Positions 1-12,830 of a stretch of DNA of 64,000 nt are shown in pieces. Source of the DNA: Ophthalmolycus amberensis (lineage: Eukaryota > Chordata > Actinopteri > Perciformes > Zoarcidae); assembly GCA_024529925.1 (NCBI GenBank), contig JAFEUB010001017.1:1036001-1100000 (forward strand). Direction: 5' to 3'. The notes under the pieces were generated by a model. It did not search any database and was not told the DNA's origin. It worked only from the letters and a program-made list of their open reading frames with translations. A program made the translations under genes and the position numbers. Within the stretch, counting starts at the first letter, position 1; the number at the start of each line of letters is the position of its first letter.

Positions 1-110
1 TAGTTTCAAGTCTTCTTCAACACAGCATGATGTTCATTTGGTGAACTATGATCCATTTAGAGTCAAACAGACCATAAAGCAGGGTATGCTTTAGGGCGGG
101 ATTACTGTGA
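1..110. repeat. Interspersed repeat fragment (SINE-like family)
   Basis: The first ~100 bases match 55,025-55,125 in the same orientation with few differences (both contain agcatgatgttcattt and agagtcaaacagaccat). A sequence present twice 55 kb apart in non-coding DNA is best read as a dispersed repeat. The window edge cuts this copy. The family is not named with certainty. Confidence 0.6.
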
Positions 111-239
111 TTGACAGGTCGCGTCTACTACCAGAGACGTATACAGCGTCTCTACGTCACTCCTCCACAGTCCAAATATAGTAACGCTCCAGACGAGCGG
201 GTGGGGGTGGAGGGGGATGTGGGTGGTGATGTTCGCTTC

Positions 240-600
240 AGGATCATTATCAGTCTACATGGCCACAACAAAAAGGTAAGTCAGGTGTGACAAAACAGCA
301 TGCAGCATGGGGCCAAAGTGAACCATTTGTTGCCATTCGGCTGCCTGCACCACGCTAGCAACTCTGTGAGGCTGTACTCAGGCACATGTGTGCAAAAAAT
401 ACAAACTGAAGGTTTTAAATGATGAGGATGAAAGGCAAGACCAAATGTCATTGCAATCCAAATGCTAGTTTCTGACACAAGAGACAACCTCATGGTGCCG
501 CTAGATGAAAAGTCAGAAGATCCACAAAGCCAGTAGTATACATCATCTGGGGACCGTGACTGTCTGTTCAAAGATGTGTGCCAATCGATCTTGTAAATGT
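240..600. repeat. Degenerate teleost repeat, non-coding
   Basis: This stretch resembles a degenerate fish repeat that I remember as often containing 'acttttcatctagcg' and a 'tgtggccat' end. A 96-codon open frame crosses it on the minus strand, but it has no recognisable domain and no splice context, so I do not call a gene. The family assignment is from memory and weak. Confidence 0.3.
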
Positions 601-3600
601 CACACCTGCGAACTCATCACAACTCGGTGGAGATCACCGTTTTGAATGAGCACTTGCTGCTGAGCTGGCACTGGATAAGTGAAAACTTTGGGGATTAGAA
701 CAGAAGAAAATAGTAGGTCAGGAGGACAAAGAAAAGAACTCCCATCAGTCAGCACAGACTAAATACGACAAAGTCAACACTGCTGTTGAATATGTAATAT
801 ACATCTGCAGAACAAGTTCCAGAGTTCGACACGGCAAACACTAGATCTTTGTGATAAGAGCAACACCACCCTTATCTGCCTCAGACCTGAACTTCAGGCA
901 TTGCTGTAAGAGGATTTCTGTTATTTCAGTTTTTGCTTGTTTAAACTTGAATGTGAGTGAAAAGACGGCGAAGATAGGAGTTCCTGAGTGGGATCTGGTT
1001 TACTGTCAAGGTCTCCATAGTCTCCAAGAGCCCTAGGCCTATTAAAAGTCTACTGAAATAGCAACACTAGACTTTTTAAATTGCAAACTCTGCACAATAT
1101 TGAAAAACATGGTCACAGCCTAATCCAGTCTACAATCAGATTTTACATTGCTCAGAATGTTTAAGCATTTCATTTAGTAAAGCCATGGCGACACAAGTAT
1201 AATGTCTCGGTTTACTGGATGCAGCACCAAATGAAACACAATGCATGTCAATAGAGGCGATTGTCTGAGGAAATACATAACTTCAGACAGGCTACCATGT
1301 AACCTGGTTATGTAACTCTGTAGCAGCAAACCCAAAAGCAGCTCAGAGGAGCTGCTTTTGATTATACGGATGGCTGAAGCTACTGTAATACTCCAAAAAT
1401 GTTCAAATATTGCACTGCAAAGGTTGTGCCAGCTGAGCCACAGCTTTGGTCCTCCCAAGCTCCTTCATACCCATAAAGTCTTTTCAGGCCAACACATCAG
1501 TGGTGGAAGAGGAGTACTCTGATTGTCTCCTTTTGTCTCGTCAGCAGAATATAGTTAAAGTATAAAAAGTAAAAGTGAAAATGCCCCCTGCCATCGTTGC
1601 ATTCTTATAGTATTGGATTATTTAAAATGAATGCGTTAATATGAAAGTATGTTAATAACGGTGAGGGAATTTGTTTCAACCAGGAGTTCGAATCCCATAC
1701 ATTAGTATAAAAGCAGGTTTCTTCACACACGATATGGGCTTTGTTGGAAAAAGAACACCTGTATCAACTTCGTATGCCAATAAGAAGCTATATGATTATA
1801 TGCAAAGCATAAAAAATAAATACAAATAGATATTTGAACAGTTCACAGAGAGCACTGGTTGCTGTGAAAGGCCTGAGGTTGCCACAGGAGGCTCCGTGGG
1901 AATGCTGGTAAAAATGCAATGCAGCTTCCAGCTTGCAGCGATGGGAATGTGCCAAATAAACTGACGTCTTTTCTAAAATGACCTTTTAGATACACGCCTT
2001 AAAGAGGCATGCGTGTGAGCGAGTGAGTGAAAAAAACAAAGAGTTTTCCTCAGAATCTCCACCTTTTCCCTGCAATGTGATGACAGGAGCAGAATCTGCT
2101 GCAGGGACTGTTGATGTTGGTGGTGACAACCAGGAAACAATCAAGAAGTGTTCACTCTTCCAATGAATCTGTTATTTGCTGTCTTAATCTGTGCAACAAT
2201 GTCAACACCTGTGCAAGTATTGTTTCTTGTGAAATCCAATTCTGTATTTGTTGGCTGGAGGGAGAGATCGAACTACCGGTAGTTAAATAAAGCTCTTTGT
2301 TTGGCCCCAACGCACATGACATCAGACAATTATGAGGGAAGCAACAGTGGGAGCAGTCTTCAAGTCTTCAGCAAGTCTGAGCATCGAAATCTGCCCACAC
2401 CTCATTAAAAAATAAATGATTTCCCTTCTGCCAAACAGAATCTGGGCTCGATCTGGATTACTACACAATCGAGCATCCAAGATAAGTGTGATGAGGGTGA
2501 AGAGAAGTGATCACAGGCTTCTAAATGTACTCTGCTTTTATAATAAGCGGGTCGAGCCAGAACTGTTCCAAGACTTAGAGGTTTCTTCTGCGCTTACAGA
2601 TGCATGCATAGATGCAAAGAAGTGAGACGCACATCTGGTGTGTCTTCCAACAAGCCGATCATTCTTCTAAAGAGATTCCGCACATCAACGTCTGCTTCTG
2701 TGGAAGACGCCACATGACCGTGCAGGTTTTACTGTCGCTTTGGTTTGAAACTGGACCTCAAAGGCCGTTTCAATGTTGCCCGTCTGGCTTCTGAGTCAAA
2801 ATGTTAAGATCAACATTATGGTTAGCAGAGGTGAAAATATTACTACCCAATCGTTTTATGGTTCAACTTAATACAAAATATGCAATTAAAAAACATGCAA
2901 ACCTAAACTATTATTGTATTTGCAGTAATAAAAAAATAGTTAGTGGTAATATTAGTGGTAACTTCATCAGATGTTAAAAAAAAGTCCCTTTCTATATATT
3001 AACGGATCAAATCTGAATAGCTAGATACACTTTATTATACAGTGATTCATACGAGTTAACCAATTATGATGTGCAGCACAGATGTGGATATGTAACTATA
3101 TCCACATCTGTCGCACTCTCATTAACACAGTACATAGATGTCTGCACAGGTGGGATGTATCAAATACGTTGAAGTTTTTCATGAGCAGTTTTATTGCGAG
3201 TCGACATTGTCCATTTACTCAACAAGTAAGCATATAAGCATTATTTCCCAAAGATGTGGAACTAATCCTCTCACAGTCATGCCTCTTATCTACACATCAT
3301 CCTCAGAACTATTTGATCAAACCTTTTTTTATCATCAATACAAAGCATTAATCAGCAGGTTGTCACCAGGCACAGGCTCATATCAAATACGCTCAAACAG
3401 TATGTGAAATACTTCTCACCACTGCTCTCCAGCGCACCATGCTGTCAGCTAGTCGAACTCTATCAGGGTGGTGTCACCTTGATGAAGGCAAGATAAAATG
3501 AGAATGAAGAAGAGAAAAGTAGATAGTTCACGATTTGTTTTGCGTGCATTCTTCTACAGCTGAGCACTACTGACATGTGTAATAATCAAGCTCACCGTCA

Positions 3601-4467
3601 GGGTGTCCAGCCGCTGGTGAAGCTATCAGGACTTTAGTCAACTATTGATGGAAAGAGAAAGGCTGGGCGCGCCCAAGATAAAACAGATGAAACCTGTCCA
3701 GTGTGGTCCTGGAATGCAGACCATGGTCTCATGTTGGAAGACGCTTTGCCCGGATTAAAGCGTTTCAACAGTCAGATGATGAGTCTTTCTAAGAATCAAG
3801 AACAGAGGAGTCCTCAGTCCAAACTAAGAAAATGAACGCTAACGATGAAGTGCTATATCAACACAGCTCAGGGACAGAAGCTCACGCTGGTTCCAGCAGA
3901 ATACTGTTCTTGATCCAGGTCATCGAGATATGTGCACTTTAGAGTTGTAGAGTCACATTTTTGTGCAGCCTGGTTCTCACTTCTTCAGGGAGTTAGTTTC
4001 AGATTAGAAATCTGGTTTAGATCTAAAGTGGCCGTTAGCACGAGGGTTAGGTAAGAGACAGAGTATGCATGCAAGCAGTGCAGAGCTGAAGGGAAGTAAG
4101 GAAGGTAAGGCATGTTTGTTGTCAGTAGAGAGAGAGAGAGTTGTTGTGACTTTAAATAATCTGAACATAATCTAGGCAATTTGCCTATAGATGCTGCTAA
4201 AGATAAAATATGGACAGATATTATTGAGGTGAGGCAGTCAGGGGCTCTCAGAGCACAGGGAGCTGGGTGTGGTGCTGGCACGAACGGACAATGGTTTAAC
4301 ATTCCTGGCCCGGTGCATTAGTATCAGGCGGACTGGGAACAGACTGAGCAATATCCTGCAGGAGATTCCACAGTGTGGAAGATATCCTCTGCTCACAAGA
4401 CAAGACAGACATGTGAGGACATGTGAGGACATGTGAGGACGGTTATGCAGAGTGCAATGAAATGAAA
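601..4467. other. Intergenic DNA, no gene seen
   Basis: Only short open frames without domains, codon bias or plausible splice sites occur here. About 1,497-1,700 looks like a degraded copy of the common fish 'gtggtggaa...agtaaaagt' element. At 4,408-4,440 a 10-bp unit (gacatgtgag) is repeated three times in tandem, and 4,128-4,140 is a short AG run. I see no RNA gene. A lone TTCGAATCC at about 1,686 has no tRNA fold around it. Confidence 0.6.
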
Positions 4468-5570
4468 GGAGCGACTTTCAAAATACCCATCTATCCGTTA
4501 AATATTAACTGACAAAGACATTCTTCTTAACTGCTTTGGAAAAATTATAAATGTCTCCCTCAGAGCCAACAAACCACATGTCAGAGAGCCTTGCCCCGTG
4601 ACCCCGGGAGTTTATCGGTCTGGTTCCAAGTTGTTCAAAGGTGTGTTACATCAAAACATCCTCCCGCCTCTCGCGCCCGTTTTTAATTCGGAACCTGAGT
4701 CTGATGATTCTGTGAGACAAATGTGAGAAGACAGCACTTGATAGCCAACAGTGCGTTGGCTTGATGAGGTATTTGATTTTGTAATCTAGCCAATTTCTAC
4801 CACAGAGTGTCACTTGTCGTTTGCCATGTCGTAGTATCGGTTTCATCATGTCAAGTTGACTTTGATTGCATATCTAGCTCAATTCTCAGGAAACCAAAAG
4901 GTTATGAACATTATCTATTCCTTCTCTTGAGATAAGAGTTAATTTATTTGCAAAAAAAAAAGGAACTTTTTCAGTTTCAATATTTTTTTAAAGCCTGTAT
5001 TTGTAGTTTTATGCACAATTGAGAAAGAAGTGTCACTTACAATCAAGTTGGTCCGTCTTATTTCAGAGAAACCCACAACCAAGGCCCATTAATCAGCTAA
5101 TGAATTGTATTAAAGCAGGAAAGAGCAGAACTGCGCTCTACTCTAATTGGACATTTTTGGAAGAATCCAAGGATTCAAGATCTAATCGTGAGTTAATCGC
5201 CTTGTTTCTTGATTTCTATTTTAAAGAACAAATTTGGAGCACAACTTCTAGAAAATCAGATTTTTTTCTTTTAAAAGGTGACTTCTGTTCCTTTGAGACA
5301 CTAATAGTGAAGTGTTCTCACGCTTGACTGAGGGAAACGTCGTCATCACCTGTTGTCGTTGCTTACACCTGGGAAAAATGTTTCGACTAACTGCACATTA
5401 GTCAGACTTCAGTGTCGTCAATATAATGTGACTATTGTCTCCGCATCTGGTTTGTGCACTGATGAGAGATGTTTTGTGGAAAGGCTGTCTGTTTTGTTTC
5501 ACAACACTATAATCCCCCCCCCGCCCCACATCCCCTGAGGGAGCGACTTTCAAAATACCCATCTATCCGT
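4468..5570. mobile_element. Unclassified element, full copy, flanked by 31-bp direct repeats
   Basis: A perfect 31-bp direct repeat occurs at 4,468-4,498 and again at 5,540-5,570. The ~1.04 kb between them begins TTAAATATTAACTGAC and ends in a C-rich tail followed by CACATCCCCTGAGG. A second, internally shortened copy of the same sequence sits at 8,144-8,701. The flanking repeat therefore looks like a target-site duplication of unusual length. I see no terminal inverted repeat, no poly-A tail and no long reading frame. It could be a non-LTR retroposed sequence or an unclassified DNA element. Confidence 0.6.
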
Positions 5571-8143
5571 GTTGGAATTGTGCACAAAAGGGATTTTTTT
5601 TTAGTTTCTGTAAATATTGCGGTGTGGTAATCTGGTGTTTCTTTTAAGTAGTACAGCACAAAGTCAGGTTCGTGCAGCTTCCAGTTAAAGCCCCAAACTT
5701 TCAGTATCAGAACAATGACCGGGGCTTCTGGCGGCCAAAGTACTTCTGTGTCCTGCCACAGAACAACAATCACTGAGGTGAGTTCTTAAATACAAAGCTC
5801 CAATCTGTACTTTCTCTATTGGCAATGGATCAACTGAATACGCGCAGTGTGAAAGGGGTCTCTCATAGTGAAGAAGCCGCAGAGAAGCACCATCCAGCCC
5901 TGCAGCTCCCGTCATCATTATAGAGGTTTTTTAGCCACTTTTGGCTCTTTGTTTTGGTTTTTCAGCATATTCTCTCAAACCTGCCGCTGCACATCACCCA
6001 GCACCAAGCAGCAGTCAAAGATAGCGACCATGTCGAATAATCTTCAAAAGCTCTTCTTACATCCTAATGAAAACAATTTGCTGCACGCCAAAAATAATAT
6101 TTTATGTTGCATCTCTTTTGCTCAATCCATACAAATCCCATAGCATGTACGTGCTCAATTTGTTTGACGTAAACCAAAATGTAATCCTTTCATTATCAGT
6201 TAACCTTCCTATTATTTTATATTTTCATACAAAAATAACACTTTGACATTTTGCATTTGTCATAAAAAAGTTAATTCCCGGCGACCTGGATAGAGAAAAA
6301 GAGTCGCGACTTTGGAAAAAGGGACGAACAGAATATTTTTTCATGCAGAGGAAGAGTCTTCACAACAGTAACAGTCGATAAAATACCAGGTATTTATGTT
6401 TAAGAGGAATCTATGCTTAGCTTTGGGACGAGAACGTGATGTTAATACACTAAAGGCACAAACTGAGGCCGGTGGAGACCAAAGCAGAGCTAAAGTTAAA
6501 GTAAATATTGGTCGTAGATTCATCAACTCCCAATAACTGCTGATGTTGCTCCGTGTCTGCTGAATATGTAAATAGGGAATTGTCTGCTGTCACATTAGTG
6601 TGCAGAAATAATTCTGTGTAATAAACACATAACCTCTGTGCTGAACATGACACTCAACATGTTCATTTGTATTCCAATTCATGCTTCGTGTCTTTTGGCC
6701 TGATGATTAATCTGTATTCTGCAAAGTTGATCATTATCTTGAGAAACAATTAACCTTTCAAAACATGATTTGTCCAGTTTACTTGCCAAACAGGATGTTT
6801 TCGCACGTTTTCATTAAAAGTGAAAGAAAAAGAAAAATGGTTTACTGGCAAGGGCATCTGCATCCTCACAAGTCTCTGCAGGTTTGTTGAATGCGGCTGT
6901 AACGGTGTAATCTAAAACTATAAGGGTGTGTAGTTTACTCTCAAGCTTCATCTGTTCATGGTTCCATCAAAGCAATTTCTAAAGTAAATACAACAGCATG
7001 TTCCTCTTCGCGTGAACGTGTAAAACAACAGCCTGTGTGGTGTAAGATTGGTTAAACAGCATGTAATGAGGAGCCAAACACTCTGCCTGACTTCAGTAGG
7101 ATTAAGAGTGAGAATGGAAAAAGACAAAGCACTTGTTCATCTTCAAGTTCTGTAAGTAGTGCCGAGGGTTGGAACACAACAAAGTACATTTACTCAAGCA
7201 CAGTTTTGAGGTGCTTGTACCACATTTCAGATAGAAATATTGCTTTTCCCTCATGTCCGACAGCTATAGTTACATATTTGCATAAATATTTTATATACGA
7301 AACATATGACACGTTTTTCATTTAGCGTGTTGGTAGATTACAAAATAAAACAGCATATAGAAATATAAAGTGGTTATTTAGCTCCAACTAGATGGGATAC
7401 GACATTACCAAGGCATATAAAGAAGCTTAAATGATTATTTTGTAATAAACTGTACATATTAATAACATTCATAGACAAGCCGTTCAACAAGTATTTTTGA
7501 CTTTTGATACTTTCAACCTGCAGTAACTTGTTTTTGGCCACTTTTGGCAGCAGAAACAAACTGTAAACACAACTCCAACATATTATCATCTTTTAAAGTG
7601 CATATGACAATCACACAGCCAGCAGACTCAAAGCAATGTTAGCATTCATTTGACGTTATAGAAGTCCAATAATCACGCTCTTTTTACTTCTGTTTTGGCA
7701 TCCTCCAAATCCTCAGAAACACATCAGAAAAGTATTGATTCGGTATATTTTGCCAATACATCTTTATGTGATCTTTATATTTAACTTATGTGAATGCAGG
7801 ACATTTTTCTCTTAATACTTTTACTTTGTTGTATTGCTACTGTAAAATTTGATTAATTTTGGGAATATAATATATCTTTGTTACCTTATAAAGTCTACTA
7901 TACAACTACAGGTTGGCAAGGTAAGATTAAACGAAGTCATCGTAACTCTAACTGCCGACATACTGTAGAGCGTGCACAGGTGGTGTTGTTGGAAATTGGA
8001 TTAAAGTCAAATATGCCCTGTAGCTTATGAATCATGTTGACAGACAGGTGTTCAATAAAATACAATACAAAGAGTTCATCATTGAAACCATCCCATCTCA
8101 TTATTGCAAGTTGGATCTCATCTCTACCAGCATTTGCTGACCT
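5571..8143. other. Intergenic DNA with repeat fragments, no gene seen
   Basis: About 6,460-6,575 (ggtggagaccaaagcagagc; tgctgatgttgctccgtgtc) is a fragment of a fish repeat whose adjoining part recurs at 12,640-12,830. About 7,155-7,880 carries degenerate pieces of another common fish element (agtacatttactcaagcac; cagctatagttac). Open frames are short and featureless. Confidence 0.5.
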
Positions 8144-8701
8144 TTAAATATTAACTGACAAAGACATTCTTCTTAACTGCTTTGGGAAAATGATAAATGT
8201 CTCCCTCAGAGCCAACAAACCACATGTCAGAGAGCCTTGCCCCGTGACCCCTTAGGGAGTTTATTGGCCTGGTTCCAAGTTGCTCAAAGGTGTGTTACAT
8301 CAAAACATCCTCCCACCTCCCGGAGCTCCTGGCTACCGCGCCCGTCTTTAATTAGGAACCTGAGTCTGATGATTCTGTGAGACAATGTGAGAAGACAGCA
8401 CTTGATAGCCAACAGTGCGTTGGCTTGATGAGGTATTTGATTTTGTAATCTAACCAATTTCTACCACAGAGTGTCACTTGTCGTTTGCCATGTCGTAGTA
8501 TCGGTTTCATCATGTCAAGTTGACTTTGATTGCATATCTAGCTCAATTCTCAGGAAACCAAAAGGTTATGAACATTATCTATTCCTTCTCTTGACATAAG
8601 AGTTAATTTATTTGTAAAAAGCTGTCTGTTTTGTTTCACAACACTATAACCCCCCCGCCCCCCCCCCCCCCCCCCCCCCGCGCCCCACATCCCCTGAGGG
8701 A
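8144..8701. mobile_element. Second, internally deleted copy of the 4.5-kb element
   Basis: Positions 8,144-8,618 align closely with 4,498-4,951, and 8,619-8,701 with 5,482-5,542. About 530 bp of the first copy (4,952-5,480) is absent. The C-rich tail is expanded here to a poly-C tract (about 8,647-8,680). No long direct repeat flanks this copy. Both copies share the same outer limits, which defines the element ends. Confidence 0.65.
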
Positions 8702-9119
8702 AGTACGCATACAAAGACAAAGTTCTCTGTAATCATCAACACATCCGGCTCTGCTTGTCCCACAAGATAAGGAAGATAATCACCTCACTTTTACTATGTA
8801 AAAGAAAAATCATTTACTGTGCATCAATAAAAGGCAACGAGGGTTTAAGACACCTGTGTTTGACCCAGAACAATCTTTTAGACTTTTTTTTTACACAAGT
8901 AACAATACATTATTTCAGCTTCAGTTACATTATTGTCAGTTTAATTATCTGCTCACCCATAGCACAGTAAGAAAGGATCAATTAGCTTGCTTGTTATTGT
9001 CTAATAGCACAATGGACGTGCTCTTAGGAAGTCTGCAGGAATGTCTGGCACCCTGAGCTCAGTGTTAAAAGCAGTCCCTCACAGTCTGAGGAGAGGAGGC
9101 TGTTGGTTGGGAGGGGAGG

Positions 9120-9264
9120 GACTTAACAGCTGGACCTGCTGTATATGAGTCTGGTCAGCACAGGGGACTACCGCTGAGACGCTGGGAGCACATCAAGGTC
9201 CCAGTCCCTCTCACACCGGCGGACACCGACTGCTAACCGGAGTGGGACTTTCTACAAACGTCAG
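9120..9264 (+). promoter_or_regulatory. Probable promoter and non-coding exon 1 of the epiplakin-like gene
   Basis: A TATA-like box (tatatga, about 9,142) is followed some 30 bp later by a probable start region and then by a consensus donor, TCAG|GTAAGAG, at 9,264/9,265. No coding exon lies between here and the acceptor at 15,635 (gctctatag|gacaag), six bases before the ATG at 15,642. I infer a 5' UTR exon at about 9,170-9,264 joined to the giant exon across a 6.4-kb intron. A link to another gene cannot be excluded without RNA data. Confidence 0.5.
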
Positions 9265-9879
9265 GTAAGAGCAAAGTACTGTATTATTTTAAGATTGGTG
9301 ATTGGAAATTCAATATTTCTAAGTTCTAAAGAAAGTTGTCAAGGAAAAGCTAATTGTTTCAGTGAAAGTGTTGTTTAATCCAGAGTAAAGAGCACATTTA
9401 AGCTGCAGCTTAGTTTGCTTTGGAGCGGGACCGAGATAGTGTTGAAACAGCCAAAAGGGAAAAGACAATATTGTGTATCAGCCAACTCCCTTCTGATTAC
9501 CTTTGACCACACTTGTTAACATATAGTTTTACACATAGCCTGTGTGTCACCGTGAAGGCTTCTGACAAGACTGAACATTGTGTCTACATTCCCCCTCTGG
9601 GCTGTTGGCACGCATTAATGGCAATCCACATTTTCCACAGCGACAGAAAGTATTATGTAACAATTGATACTCCATTGCCTCATTCATTCCTGTTTCTTTT
9701 ACTGCTGCGATGGTGTCAAGAATGCAATGATAAAGACTTGGGCGTCATATACATGATGCAATGTATGACGTGTGCTGTGTGAGATCCAAAGGGGGAGAAC
9801 AGATAGGCAGTTTGCAGCGTGGTGTCAATCTTACAATTGGTCTAGATCAGATTGTTGGATCGGATTATTGCACTCATGA

Positions 9880-10660
9880 ATATGCTTTATAATGACTTAT
9901 AAGGTCAAGTGTTATCATACTTCGTAATTTCTGGTTACTCAGTGACTCATAGTGTATTATAATTCACCAACTTGTAATACATTATAATGTTCTTATAATG
10001 CATTACAGTGTGATTACAAGTTACTCTAAGTGGTCATTGTTTGCTTTTAGTAAAGTGAGTAAATATATAATTAAAGCCTGCGGCCACATTTACATTTCAC
10101 AAATATGTTGTCTTCCCAAAAACTCACTCTAAGGACTCAAAATATAGATAATACTTGAAAACCACTCTGTTTCCTCCAGCTCTATATAACGGCTCATAAC
10201 AGACAGTAAACTGGTTAGGACTCAACTAATGGCCCGTTATATTCAGCTACAGTACATGTACCATAAAGACAGTAGTTTGAGTCAATTAAATGTTTCGTTT
10301 GTTGGGGAAACGTTATATTTGTGAAATGTAAATTCATCATTCAGTTTTTCATCATTAAAAGTTGAGGCAAATTGACTCGATTTCTGACCCATTAATGACC
10401 CATTAAGACATTCATTTTACAACGCTGTGTGTGTTGTTCTTGCATAGATTTAATGCGATCTTTTCTCACTCTATTTAAAGCAAACAATGACCACTGAGAG
10501 TAACCTATAATCACATTTAAATGCATTATTCAAAGATTATAACGTAGTACAACAATGATCCAAATGTCAGTGAGTGACCAGCAATTATGAAGTATTATAC
10601 TTATAAAATGTGTTATGGTTATTGTTATTAAGCATTATGATATATATATTTATTTAAATA
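9880..10660. repeat. MITE-like element with long inverted arms
   Basis: The left arm (about 9,900-10,050) and right arm (about 10,478-10,640) are imperfect inverted copies of each other over roughly 150 bp. The best part pairs 10,010-10,050 with 10,478-10,516 (core tggtcattgtttgctttta). A second inverted pair lies inside: 10,088-10,110 against 10,314-10,333 (core atttacatttcacaaata). No coding frame is present. The structure suggests a foldback or long-TIR non-autonomous DNA transposon; the exact outer ends are uncertain. Confidence 0.55.
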
Positions 10661-12639
10661 TATTTGTGAAGGCTGATAACTTTAATTATACAGTGTTAAA
10701 AGCAGATTATAATTGCATTATATGTATGTTTTTATTGGGCGTCATAGAAAGAGTTACCGCTCTTTCCTTAATTAAACTATCTATCTAATATCTGGTCAAA
10801 GTTAAAGAACCAGATTTTCTTTGTTGGCTAAAAGGATTAGTGAAAACATGGTGGTGTCATTCAAATTAGAGCTGTAAAGATTCATTGATCTAGTTGATCA
10901 ACAGGAAATTCTTTGACAACTATTTTGCATTACATTTTCAAGCATAAATGTCAGACATTACCAAGCTGCAGCCTGCTGATTGTGAGAATGTTCGACTGTC
11001 CCGTGTTTATCTTTATCGGACAAAATGAAACACCCGAAGACGTCGACTCGGGCTATAAATCAAAATGTGGTTTTCCTCTGTTTTACAGACCATAATCAAT
11101 CGGCACATTAATAGTTAATTGCAGCTGTAATTAGAATGTTATTAGTAATAGATTCAGAACAGATAATAAGGTAATAAAAGATAAGATAATAAAACACCTA
11201 TAATCTTTTTTTGTTGACGCTGTCATGGAAGTGCTAATTAAATTACATGTTTTAGCACTTTGGTGTTGCACTGGACCGCATTATATTTAGAGGTGTTTGA
11301 AATATTCTGTCCCCCTTCATGTTTGTACAAGAAAGACGTCACAACATAATGCTGTCCAGTTCAACACCACCTTTAACTAGGACCTCAATAAAACACCTGT
11401 GATTGAACAGACACGTTTCTGACAATGACAAAGTGGAACATTAGGAGTTAGATACTATGACGTTATGGCAGAGCTGTTGTACTGTGCTGCACTAAATCAT
11501 ACATGGTGGCCACTTCTTTTCGCTACATAAAGAAGTGTAACACTGCCTCCTCCGGGGCAGGAAAGTACATTTGATTAAGTACATAAAGCGAACAGTAAAC
11601 AGTGAAGCTATGGTATTTAAACAACTCTGAAACTCTGCAATGAAAATGCAAAGGACTGTGTAAAGAAATGGGAAACTGTCATATAACCATCACGCTTCAG
11701 TGAAACGAAAAGAAGAAGAACTCTGAAGCTTCATGCAGGTGATGCATTTGTTTTTACGATATGATGAGCGAGCTCACACGGCGTAACAAATGCAAAGTAA
11801 ATGTTATCACCATGCAAACATTTACAACGTGGGTGACGGTCTCAAAGAGCACATTCAGCAGCTGCAGGCAGAGATACTGCTGCACTGCATGACTGCTGTT
11901 GTATAGGCTACAGACACATAATGTTGTACCCTTACAGGTGTCGCATCGCACGCAGTGAAAAGCAGTACACACCATTAGTCCACTGAGATTAGAAATGACA
12001 GGAGAGACCCATTTTTAACTAAAAGGTGCTCATAGGCTACTGTGCAGAAAGGCTTGAGCGGTAGTTGAGTGATTTCCATCTCATGCAGTAAAGCTAATAA
12101 TGGTGATTTTCTGACTGAATTCCCACAGTAAGTAACATATGGAGCTAATAATGTAAAGAATAGGGCCTTGTCTGGCTTTGCCCTTTCAGTTGTGCATTAA
12201 AACAGTGAGCAGGTTTGTGAACGTCATGGCAGCATTCCCCTCCACACCCTGTTTTCTGAGAGTGAGAAATATTCACTCCTACTGGAAGCAATGACATCAT
12301 ATAAAGCACAACTGTTAACCTTTGCACAGAAGGTGTGAAAAGAGCCGCCAGGTATTCTCCTTACTTGTAAGAGGTAATTTAATAGTACTGGGGGTGTATA
12401 AAGCTGTGTTCTAGAGTTGGATTCTGATTATACCTCACACATGTATTCACTGACTTGACTGATTTTAGCCATCGCAGCCGCACGTAGTATGACTCCAATG
12501 TTACAGTTTCCACCCCTTTGAAGTGGCTATAACCAATACTTTCATATGAATACTGGATTGCATGACTACGTGCACGTAATAGGAAGTGCTCTTAGTGAAA
12601 ATTAGCATCTTTAAGGAGCATTTTAGCATCTTGTTCTGC

Positions 12640-12830
12640 ACATATCAATGTTGTTGCAGCTGCAGCAGGCTGTACAGTACCTGCCCAGCACGAAGCGGCG
12701 TACAGACAGTTAGCAACTAGCTGGTGAACATTGTGGAGCACTTTGCATCTAAAGAGCCAGATATTTCCCTCAGGAGGTGGTGGAGGCCAAAAGGGTAGAA
12801 GGAGGGTGAACATTGAGAATTGTAATGACG
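12640..12830. repeat. Fragment of a teleost interspersed repeat
   Basis: The segment containing agctggtgaacattgtgg, agccagatatttccctcagg and ggtggtggaggccaaaa matches from memory a common fish repeat. Its 3' part overlaps the related fragment at 6,460-6,575. It is non-coding and lies inside the putative epiplakin intron. Confidence 0.45.

Noticed and set aside
281..571. 96-codon minus-strand frame near the left edge
   Set aside because: It lies in what looks like a degenerate dispersed repeat and has no domain, splice context or conserved motif.
1620..1700. Possible tRNA because of a TTCGAATCC B-box-like string at about 1,686
   Set aside because: No A box, acceptor stem or anticodon arm can be formed in the preceding 70 bases.
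9513..9782. 89-codon + strand frame in the putative epiplakin intron
   Set aside because: It has no recognisable motif or splice context, and the composition is like the surrounding intron.
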